Assembly (NCBI GenBank): GCA_913049565.1
Contig: CAJWZG010000148.1
Coordinates: 1 to 7,081, forward strand
Direction: 5' to 3'
Length of the DNA stretch: 7,081 bases
Source of the DNA: an uncultured Gammaproteobacteria bacterium
GTDB taxonomy: Bacteria > Pseudomonadota > Gammaproteobacteria > Pseudomonadales > Azotimanducaceae_A
Part shown: positions 1-5,633 of the stretch, piece after piece
Layout: each line of letters starts with the position of its first letter
How positions within the stretch are numbered: position 1 is the first letter of the stretch
The notes under the pieces: model-generated
Seen by the model: only the letters and a program-made list of their open reading frames with translations
The model's database searches: none
What the model was told of the DNA's origin: nothing
Made by a program: the position numbers and the translations under genes

Positions 1-5
1 GAAGG
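1..5 (+). promoter_or_regulatory. Ribosome binding site of clpB
   Basis: GAAGG at 1-5 lies 7 nt before the ATG at 13. This supports that start over the second in-frame ATG at 22, which would be 16 nt away. The site may extend upstream, beyond the window edge. Confidence 0.7.
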
Positions 6-12
6 TGTTGCA

Positions 13-2634
13 ATGTTATCGATGCAGTTTACACAGCGGGTAGATGCAGCTTTTGCGTCAGCGCATGAGCTGGCGTCACTCAAGCGTCACTCAAGCCTAG
101 AGCCAGTGCATCTCGCGCAGGTAATGATCCAAGATGATCAGTCAATTCTGTCAGTTATTGCCGCAGCTGATGAAAAGGGAGCGCAACATCTGGCCGGCGC
201 GCTCGGCAAAGCAGTGGAGCGTCTCCCGACGCTGGGTAACCCACAGCCAGAGGTGGCCGCAAGCCCGGCACTGCAAAGATTTTTGCAACGGGCTCAAACG
301 CTGGCCCAGCAATCGGGCGACGAGTTTATCTCCGAAGATTGGGTGGTGATGGCTTTTTTCTCCGACGAACTGGTCAAGACCGCACTCGCGAAGGCACAAG
401 TCAACGAAGTCCGATCTAGTGAGATTATCAACGCGCAGAGACAGGGAAGGACGGTGGAACAAAAAAACGACGAGGAACTACGGAACGCACTAGAGAAGTA
501 CACTCAAGACCTGACGAGTCTTGCCGAGCAAGGGAAGTTGGATCCAGTAATTGGGCGCGATGAAGAAATTCGACGCACGGTTCAAGTGCTGCAGCGGCGA
601 ACAAAAAATAATCCGGTGCTTATCGGCGAGCCCGGTGTCGGTAAGACCGCGATTGTCGAAGGTTTAGCGCAACGTATCGTTAACGGCGAGGTTGCTGACA
701 GCCTGAAAGACAAGCGTGTCCTGTCCCTCGATTTAGGCGCGCTAATCGCTGGGGCAAAATACCGTGGTGAGTTTGAAGAGCGTTTGAAAGCGGTGCTGAA
801 TGATCTCGCTAAGCAAGAAGGCAACATTATTCTGTTTATCGATGAACTGCACACAATGGTCGGCACCGGCAAAGCGGATGGGGCGATGGATGCCGGCAAT
901 ATGCTCAAACCCGCGCTCGCACGTGGTGAATTGCACTGTGTCGGGGCGACAACGTTAGACGAATACCGGCAGTACATTGAAAAAGACGCTGCTCTGGAGA
1001 GGCGATTCCAAAAAGTACAGGTAGACCAACCGAGTTTGCAGGACACAGTAGCCATTCTGCGAGGCTTGAAAGAGCGCTATGAAGTGCATCATGGCGTGGA
1101 TATTACCGACCCGGCTATCGTTGCAGCCGCGAATTTATCCCACCGCTACATAACAGACCGGCAGCTGCCGGATAAAGCAATCGACTTGGTTGACGAAGCC
1201 GCGAGTCGCATTCGCCTTGAGATGGACTCAAAGCCCGAGAGCATGGACGTATTGGATCGACGATTGATGCAGTTAAAGATGGAAGTAGAAGCGTTGAAGA
1301 AGGAGAGCGACGAAGCCAGCAAGATGCGCCTATCCGAACTGCAGACCCAGATTACTGCCGCCGAGGTCGAGTCCACTGAATTAGAGCGGATTTGGGAGTC
1401 AGAAAAGCTGGCGCTGAAAGGCTCGCAAGATACTAAGGAAGAGCTTGAGGCAGCACGTTTGCAATTTGAGGCCGCTCGCCGAGAGAGTGACTTAGCGCGC
1501 ATGTCAGAACTACAGTACGGCGTGATACCGCAGCTAGAACAGCGTTTGCAACAGCAGATGACCATACCTGATGTGGAGGAAACAGAGGGGACTGCTCAAC
1601 CACGACTGTTGCGTAATAAGGTGACGGCGGAAGAAATTGCCGAAGTGGTGGGCAAGTGGACGGGTATTCCGGTGGCGCGGCTGCTATCGCAAGAGAAAGA
1701 GCGTTTACTCCACTTAGAGGGATCACTGAGCGACAAAGTTATTGGCCAATCCCAGCCTATCGCGGCGGTGAGTCAGGCCGTACGACGCGCTCGAGCCGGC
1801 TTGTCCGACCCCAGCAAACCCAACGGTTCATTTATGTTCTTGGGCCCGACAGGGGTTGGCAAAACGGAGCTGTGCAAAGCCCTCGCAGAGGTCTTGTTCG
1901 ATAGTCCTGAAGCGATGATCCGCGTCGATATGTCTGAATTCATGGAGAAACATTCAGTGGCGCGACTTATCGGTGCGCCCCCTGGGTATGTTGGCTATGA
2001 AGAGGGCGGCTACCTAACCGAAGCCGTTCGACGTAAACCCTATTCGCTGATTTTGCTGGATGAGATTGAAAAGGCACACCATGATGTATTTAACATACTG
2101 CTGCAGGTGCTCGATGACGGTCGTTTAACGGATGGCCACGGGCGTACCGTTGATTTCAGTAATTGCGTGCTCGTTATGACATCAAATCTAGGGTCGGAAG
2201 CGATTCAAGCATTCAATCAAGAGACCGCAGAAGACAGCGATGTTGAGGTTGTCAGTGGCCGACTGGATAGCATGGTGATGGGTATTGTGGCCCAACATTT
2301 CAGGCCAGAATTTATCAACCGAATTGACGATGTAGTGGTCTTTAAGCCCCTCAGGAACGAAGCCATAAGACGTATCGCCTCGCTCCAGTTGGAGCTGCTC
2401 AATGCGCGGCTGGCCGAGCAGGAGCTGACGCTGTCACTCAGCCAGGCCGCGATGGATGCGATTTGTGAGGCAGGGTATGACCCGGTGTACGGTGCACGGC
2501 CGCTGAAGCGCGCGTTGGTGCGATTGGTTGAGAACCCCCTAGCGGAGGCATTGCTTGGTCAAGGGTTCCTGTCTGGTACGCGGCTATATGGCGATTGGAA
2601 GAACCAACAGTTGGCGATAACACAAGAAAATTAG
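13..2634 (+). CDS. clpB: ATP-dependent protein disaggregase ClpB (Hsp100)
   Basis: Cytosolic hexameric AAA+ chaperone that, with DnaK/DnaJ/GrpE, threads aggregated proteins through its central pore after heat or other stress. The 873 residues show the full architecture: Clp N-domain (about 1-145), NBD1 with Walker A GEPGVGKT (205-212), pore loop Tyr250, Walker B Asp277-Glu278 and Arg330-Arg331; a coiled-coil M-domain (about 408-525) with KESDEAS (430-436) and Tyr502; NBD2 with Walker A GPTGVGKT (611-618), pore loop Tyr659, Walker B Asp683-Glu684, sensor Asn725, arginine finger Arg770 and sensor-2 GAR (827-829). All catalytic residues are intact. Compared from memory with the 857-residue E. 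coli protein, it has about 7 extra residues in the linker after the M-domain (near 530-545) and about 8 in NBD2 (within 733-752). The ATG at 13 is preferred over the in-frame ATG at 22 because a Shine-Dalgarno sequence sits 7 nt upstream and it places the N-domain Thr at residue 7, as in E. coli. The promoter lies outside the window. Confidence 0.98.
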   Translation: MLSMQFTQRVDAAFASAHELASLKRHSSLEPVHLAQVMIQDDQSILSVIAAADEKGAQHLAGALGKAVERLPTLGNPQPEVAASPALQRFLQRAQTLAQQSGDEFISEDWVVMAFFSDELVKTALAKAQVNEVRSSEIINAQRQGRTVEQKNDEELRNALEKYTQDLTSLAEQGKLDPVIGRDEEIRRTVQVLQRRTKNNPVLIGEPGVGKTAIVEGLAQRIVNGEVADSLKDKRVLSLDLGALIAGAKYRGEFEERLKAVLNDLAKQEGNIILFIDELHTMVGTGKADGAMDAGNMLKPALARGELHCVGATTLDEYRQYIEKDAALERRFQKVQVDQPSLQDTVAILRGLKERYEVHHGVDITDPAIVAAANLSHRYITDRQLPDKAIDLVDEAASRIRLEMDSKPESMDVLDRRLMQLKMEVEALKKESDEASKMRLSELQTQITAAEVESTELERIWESEKLALKGSQDTKEELEAARLQFEAARRESDLARMSELQYGVIPQLEQRLQQQMTIPDVEETEGTAQPRLLRNKVTAEEIAEVVGKWTGIPVARLLSQEKERLLHLEGSLSDKVIGQSQPIAAVSQAVRRARAGLSDPSKPNGSFMFLGPTGVGKTELCKALAEVLFDSPEAMIRVDMSEFMEKHSVARLIGAPPGYVGYEEGGYLTEAVRRKPYSLILLDEIEKAHHDVFNILLQVLDDGRLTDGHGRTVDFSNCVLVMTSNLGSEAIQAFNQETAEDSDVEVVSGRLDSMVMGIVAQHFRPEFINRIDDVVVFKPLRNEAIRRIASLQLELLNARLAEQELTLSLSQAAMDAICEAGYDPVYGARPLKRALVRLVENPLAEALLGQGFLSGTRLYGDWKNQQLAITQEN
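443..456 (+). promoter_or_regulatory. Internal translation start for a short ClpB isoform
   Basis: AGGGA at 443-447 precedes an in-frame GTG (Val148, 454-456) by 6 nt. Initiation here would give a 726-residue protein (454-2634) lacking the N-terminal substrate-binding domain. E. coli clpB is known to make such a second product from an internal GTG at Val149. The two valines align without a gap to the conserved KYT of NBD1, 15 residues further on. Use of the site here is inferred from that homology and from the ribosome-binding sequence. Confidence 0.6.
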
Positions 2635-2663
2635 TTGCTTCAATTAACTTGTATAAATATACA
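2635..2663 (+). promoter_or_regulatory. Possible sigma70-type promoter before the orphan ORF
   Basis: TTGCTT (2635-2640) and TATACA (2658-2663) are separated by 17 bp. They match the -35 and -10 consensus at 3 and 4 of 6 positions, so this is a weak candidate. TATAAA at 2652-2657 is a better -10 hexamer but has no -35 at proper spacing. Transcription from TATACA would start near 2670 and leave only about 13 nt before the ATG at 2684. The local AT-richness contrasts with the flanking coding DNA. Confidence 0.35.
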
Positions 2664-2670
2664 GTAATTG
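2641..2670. repeat. 30-bp imperfect palindrome in the clpB downstream spacer
   Basis: The centre is a perfect inverted repeat: TGTATA (2650-2655), spacer AA, TATACA (2658-2663). The symmetry extends outward to CAATTA at 2641-2646 and TAATTG at 2665-2670. In total 13 base pairs match if two single bases in the left arm are bulged. It overlaps the candidate -10 hexamer and the -35/-10 spacer, which is a typical operator position. It could also fold as an AT-rich hairpin at the end of the clpB message, but no GC-rich stem with a following U-run is present, so a standard intrinsic terminator is unlikely. Confidence 0.55.
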
Positions 2671-2683
2671 GTATTTAAACAGT

Positions 2684-3247
2684 ATGACAAGTCAAAATCT
2701 TAAAAACACATTTGCAACATTCGGCCCCGCACCGAGGCAATTGGTGCTCGATGTGCAAGTCGGATGTGGAGTGGCCGCCAATGAGGAATCGGCTAACTCG
2801 CCGTCGCTAGACGAGAATAGTCTTGAAAGTGCTCTGTTTCGTGATGCACAGGCTCATTGGCGTGCTGTCGACCGACTGACCCGGGATATGCGAAGGCGGA
2901 GTAGAAACAGAAACAGCGGGAAAAGTGCGAAGGGCGATAGGAGCGAGATAAGCATCGGTGCTAAAGCGAATGAAAGAGCATTTCCGCGTAAAGGTTTTTC
3001 CGGGCAGAGCATAAGTTCTCCACAAAAAACGCTTTGGTTGTCAGACGACTCAAATGAGACTGGAGGCGGGCTTGCTAGTTCCTCCTTAGGCCGTCAGCAG
3101 AACCTTTGCGCCGACTCAAAGACGGCCAAAGTTGCGCCGAGAGATCACGGTCTAGAAATTTGCCGTCATTTGATCGCAGCGCTACGGTTGCAGCATCAAC
3201 GAGATCAGCTTAGGCAAGCAAACTCCGAAGGGCAAAAGTCCGCCTAA
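2684..3247 (+). CDS. Hypothetical protein, orphan, basic and low in recognisable motifs
   Basis: I recognise no family. The 187-residue product has no signal peptide or membrane segment and would be cytosolic. Residues 1-60 are mixed. Residues 64-80 form a strongly basic patch (DRLTRDMRRRSRNRNSGK region). Residues 81-150 are rich in Ser, Gly and Lys and look disordered. Residues 156-180 could form an amphipathic helix (ICRHLIAALRLQHQRDQLRQ). Eight of its 19 arginines are AGA or AGG (residues 18, 71, 74, 76, 86, 98, 153, 177), against about 7 of roughly 61 in clpB, so codon use is foreign or poorly selected. There is no Shine-Dalgarno sequence before the ATG, though a weak promoter and a palindrome lie just upstream. 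It may be a young or laterally acquired gene, or a non-coding stretch that happens to be open. No competing ORF on either strand looks better. Confidence 0.45.
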   Translation: MTSQNLKNTFATFGPAPRQLVLDVQVGCGVAANEESANSPSLDENSLESALFRDAQAHWRAVDRLTRDMRRRSRNRNSGKSAKGDRSEISIGAKANERAFPRKGFSGQSISSPQKTLWLSDDSNETGGGLASSSLGRQQNLCADSKTAKVAPRDHGLEICRHLIAALRLQHQRDQLRQANSEGQKSA

Positions 3248-3248
3248 G

Positions 3249-3319
3249 ACCTTTTTCGATCGCCACCCATTACTGCTATTCGAAGGCTTTCCCAGCTATG
3301 ATGAGGGCTCGAAAGAGGT
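3249..3319 (+). other. Potential long-range stem in the aldolase leader
   Basis: Bases 3249-3259 (ACCTTTTTCGA) can pair with 3309-3319 (TCGAAAGAGGT) as an 11-bp RNA stem with one U-G wobble, enclosing a 49-nt loop. It lies between the orphan stop and the aldolase Shine-Dalgarno sequence (3330-3335). No riboswitch class is recognised, and a stem of this size with such a loop could arise by chance. Confidence 0.25.
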
Positions 3320-3329
3320 ATTGTGAAGT

Positions 3330-3335
3330 AGGGGG
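3330..3335 (+). promoter_or_regulatory. Ribosome binding site fixing a TTG start
   Basis: AGGGGG lies 5 nt before TTG at 3341. An in-frame TAG at 3329-3331 overlaps it and rules out any start further upstream. The first in-frame ATG, at 3359, has no ribosome-binding sequence at useful distance. Confidence 0.7.
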
Positions 3336-3340
3336 CAGTT

Positions 3341-4537
3341 TTGACCGCAGCAATCCAGATGGCTTTAAGTTCCGTGACCAAACGTCCTGTGGAACCGATC
3401 ACGCTTGCAGAGCCGATAACTGTTGAGCAGTTGCCTACCCCTGCGTTAGTCCTCGACAGGCCTGTCATGAATGCCAATATCGACGCTATGTCAGCTCACC
3501 TTGATCGCTACAGCAAGGGCTTCCGTCCCCACTCGAAAACCCACAAGTGTCCGGAAATAGCGAAGCAGCAAATGGCCGCTGGTGCGGTGGGCATATGCAC
3601 TGCCAAGGTAAGCGAAGCTGCGGTTATGGCTAACGCAGGAATCAAATCGATACTGATTACTTCCCCAATTTCTACGCGACACAAAGCACGGGTTGTGAAC
3701 ACCGTTTTGTCTGAAAACTTAACGTTATTGTTGGTAGTAGATTCCGCTGAGGGGGTGTTAGCGCTGCAGGCAGAAATCGATGACGACAAGCGCATTGGCG
3801 TTTTGTTGGATCTTGATGCCTCCACAGGGCGAACAGGTTTGCGGGATAATAATCTGTTGCTGCATCTTCTGGAGCAGCTAGAGGGCGATCAGAGGTTTTA
3901 CTTTGCCGGTATCCAGCACTACGCAGGCCATGTTATGCACATCCAAGATTTCGATAAGCGCCGAGATAAGTCGATGCGGGCATGGGAACGACTGGAAGAT
4001 AAATTCGAACTCTTGAGTCAGCAGGGTCTCAAGCCTGACATAGTAACCGGTGGAGGCACAGGGACGTTCGACATTGATGTGACTATTGATCAGCTCACCG
4101 ACATACAGGTGGGCAGCTATATTTTTATGGACGAAGAATATCGTCAGGTCGGCAGCAGTGGCTCGTCGCGTTTCGAGGGATTTGATTTGGCACTGACGGT
4201 AGCATGTACTGCGATCAGTCAGCCGCAGTCAGCTACGATTACCGTTGATGGCGGCTACAAAGCCTTTGCTTCGGACAGTGTTAATCCAGTTTGTGATGCG
4301 TTGCCGGATATTGAGTTTCGCTTTGCTGGCGATGAGCATGGCGTACTAATTCTACCGCAGGCGGCCTCAGATCTGGGCGAGAATGAGCCAGTGCTAGTGC
4401 GGCTTGGAGAGGTGTTGGAATTTGCGGTGCCGCACTGCGATCCGACGGTAAATCTGCATGATCAATACTGGGTTCGTGAAGCTGACGGTATGATTCATAG
4501 CGCGTGGCCTATTGCCGCTCGGGGTTGCTCCTGGTGA
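3341..4537 (+). CDS. D-threonine aldolase / D-serine dehydratase-like PLP enzyme (DSD1 family)
   Basis: Fold-type III PLP enzyme with an alanine-racemase-like barrel followed by the metal-binding D-serine dehydratase-like C-terminal domain. Family members cleave D-threonine to glycine and acetaldehyde, or dehydrate D-serine or 3-hydroxyaspartate. In the 398 residues I see the substrate-barrel entry LPTPALVLD (about 31-39), RPHSKTHK (62-69) with Lys66 as the predicted PLP Schiff-base lysine, the phosphate-binding glycine loop TGGGTGT (236-242), GSYIFMDEEY (258-267), EHG (332-334) and HCDPT (365-369). His365 and Asp367 match the His-X-Asp metal site of D-threonine aldolases better than the His-X-Cys zinc site of eukaryotic D-serine dehydratase, so aldolase is the preferred call; the true substrate is unproven. 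It starts at TTG and carries about 30 residues before the conserved core. It is the probable first gene of a unit with exbB, exbD and msbA, although it shares no obvious pathway with them. Confidence 0.9.
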   Translation: MTAAIQMALSSVTKRPVEPITLAEPITVEQLPTPALVLDRPVMNANIDAMSAHLDRYSKGFRPHSKTHKCPEIAKQQMAAGAVGICTAKVSEAAVMANAGIKSILITSPISTRHKARVVNTVLSENLTLLLVVDSAEGVLALQAEIDDDKRIGVLLDLDASTGRTGLRDNNLLLHLLEQLEGDQRFYFAGIQHYAGHVMHIQDFDKRRDKSMRAWERLEDKFELLSQQGLKPDIVTGGGTGTFDIDVTIDQLTDIQVGSYIFMDEEYRQVGSSGSSRFEGFDLALTVACTAISQPQSATITVDGGYKAFASDSVNPVCDALPDIEFRFAGDEHGVLILPQAASDLGENEPVLVRLGEVLEFAVPHCDPTVNLHDQYWVREADGMIHSAWPIAARGCSW

Positions 4538-4539
4538 CA

Positions 4540-4567
4540 GGACATTTGGTTGCCAGCCAAAGGGTCC
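4540..4567 (+). promoter_or_regulatory. Hairpin masking the exbB ribosome binding site
   Basis: A 7-bp stem (4545-4551 with 4555-4561, one U-G pair, loop GCC) is extended, past a small internal loop, by 4 bp (4540-4543 GGAC with 4564-4567 GTCC). The right side contains the whole AAAGGG Shine-Dalgarno sequence of exbB (4559-4564), with four of its six bases paired and the other two in the internal loop. The hairpin begins 3 nt after the upstream stop codon, close enough for a terminating ribosome to open it. There is no U-run, so it is not a terminator. The function is inferred. Confidence 0.5.
4559..4564 (+). promoter_or_regulatory. Ribosome binding site deciding the exbB start
   Basis: AAAGGG lies 7 nt before ATG 4572. 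This selects ATG 4572 over an in-frame TTG at 4512, which would overlap the aldolase gene and add 20 residues unlike the ExbB family. Confidence 0.75.
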
Positions 4568-4571
4568 ACCC

Positions 4572-5174
4572 ATGCTAGAGCTATTTCAGGCGGGCGGTGT
4601 GTTGATGATGCCTATCGCTTTTTGCAGTGTCATTGTACTGGCGATCTGTCTGGAACGTTGGTGGTCGCTACGTCGTGGCCAGGTCCTGCCTGAGCCATTG
4701 CTAGCGCGTTTGAACGATGTATCTGGTTGGCCCACTCACAGCGAAGCCTTGCGCGAGCTTGGAGAGACTTCCCAGTTAGGCTATGTACTGGCAGTCGGCT
4801 TGGCGAATTTTTCAGCGCCTCGAGATGAGTTTCAGCAGGCGCTGAAGGGGGCGTTGGATGTTACTGTGCACAACCTCGAGCGCCACCTTACGGGACTGGG
4901 GGTGATTGCCTCGATTTGTCCACTGTTGGGTATCTTGGGCACAGTTGTGGGGTTGATCGATGTATTCGATCAGCTGTTCGCTGCCGGTCAAACCGATACT
5001 CGGCTTTTAGCTGGCGGTATCTCGACTGCCTTGGTAACTACAGCTGCGGGTTTGTCAGTGGCTATTCCTGCGCTGATTTGCCATCGCGCCCTGTTGCGGC
5101 ATGTAGACGCATTGCTGATTGAGGTTGAGGCAGTGTCTAACCGATTTTTTGAGCAGATGAGGCAGAGTCCTTAG
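4572..5174 (+). CDS. exbB: ExbB/TolQ/MotA-family proton channel subunit
   Basis: Inner-membrane stator subunit that, with the ExbD-like protein encoded next, turns proton motive force into movement that energises a periplasmic or outer-membrane process. The 200-residue product has three hydrophobic segments: about 8-28, 108-130 and 148-172. The second holds the family signature PLLGILGTVVGLIDVF (117-132). The third holds GISTALVTTAAGLSVAIPA (149-167), with Thr124 and Thr157 in the positions of the pore-lining threonines. At 200 residues it is shorter than E. coli ExbB or TolQ (about 230-245). ExbB is preferred over TolQ because of the ExbD-like partner and the lack of other tol genes, but paralogues are hard to separate by eye. 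It starts 34 nt after the aldolase stop, and its last codon abuts the next ATG (TAGATG), implying coupled translation and fixed stoichiometry. No TonB-like protein is in the window. Confidence 0.93.
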   Translation: MLELFQAGGVLMMPIAFCSVIVLAICLERWWSLRRGQVLPEPLLARLNDVSGWPTHSEALRELGETSQLGYVLAVGLANFSAPRDEFQQALKGALDVTVHNLERHLTGLGVIASICPLLGILGTVVGLIDVFDQLFAAGQTDTRLLAGGISTALVTTAAGLSVAIPALICHRALLRHVDALLIEVEAVSNRFFEQMRQSP

Positions 5175-5621
5175 ATGCCTAGGTTGAGCGCAGCCCGGCG
5201 CGAAGCGGGTATCGAAATTACACCGCTGATTGACGTCGTGTTTTTGTTGCTTATCTTTTTTATGGTCTCAGCAAACTTTGTGCAAAAACAGGTAATTTCT
5301 GTCACCTTGCCTGAAGCTGACGTGTCAGCAGCGGGTGCTAACGAAGCAGTAAAAATAGTCGTTGATGCATCAGGTGATTACTGGATCGATGGCGAGGCGG
5401 TAGGAACTGAACGCGCGGATCTTGTCGCAAACCTGACAGAGTTGGCGGGCGTTCTGAGTGCCGAACAGCTGGCAAGGCAGCCGATCGAGATTCGAGCTGA
5501 TGCATTGGCAACTCACCAAGCGGTTGTGCGCGTACTCGATGTTTGTGCTGCCTTGGGACTGGTTAGTGTGAGCTTGGCCACCGCTACAAGTACGTTGCCA
5601 ATCGAAGCCCGCGACCAGTAA
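5175..5621 (+). CDS. exbD: ExbD/TolR-family proton channel subunit
   Basis: Single-pass partner of the ExbB-like channel. The 148 residues comprise a short basic cytoplasmic tail (1-14), a transmembrane helix (about 15-35, ITPLIDVVFLLLIFFMVSA) with the essential proton-carrying Asp at residue 20, and a periplasmic domain (about 40-148). The Asp corresponds to Asp25 of E. coli ExbD and Asp23 of TolR. Length is usual for ExbD. The start follows the exbB stop with no gap. The only ribosome-binding sequence is a weak GAGG at 5159-5162, 12 nt away, so translation probably relies on coupling to exbB. msbA begins 12 nt after its stop. The helix looks more ExbD-like than TolR-like, but the energised partner cannot be deduced from this window. 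Confidence 0.93.
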   Translation: MPRLSAARREAGIEITPLIDVVFLLLIFFMVSANFVQKQVISVTLPEADVSAAGANEAVKIVVDASGDYWIDGEAVGTERADLVANLTELAGVLSAEQLARQPIEIRADALATHQAVVRVLDVCAALGLVSVSLATATSTLPIEARDQ

Positions 5622-5633
5622 CCGGAACGCAAG

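Noticed and set aside
22..24. Second in-frame ATG as the clpB start
   Set aside because: It is too far from GAAGG (16 nt) and would move the conserved N-domain Thr from residue 7 to residue 4.
582..1565. Long minus-strand ORFs (582-1055 and 1146-1565) opposite clpB
   Set aside because: They lie wholly within a strongly conserved clpB frame. Their Ser/Arg/Cys-rich translations show no family motifs and look like antisense images of clpB codons.
2641..2670. Palindrome as an intrinsic terminator of clpB
   Set aside because: The stem is almost all A-T pairs, and the following sequence has at most three T in a row, so efficient intrinsic termination is not expected.
2807..3025. Minus-strand 72-residue ORF as the real gene in the orphan region
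   Set aside because: It is shorter than the plus-strand frame, has no motif or Shine-Dalgarno evidence, and runs against the direction of all neighbours.
4512..4571. TTG-initiated 20-residue extension of the ExbB-like protein
   Set aside because: It overlaps the end of the aldolase gene, reads as unrelated polar sequence, and has no ribosome binding site. ATG 4572 has one at 7 nt.
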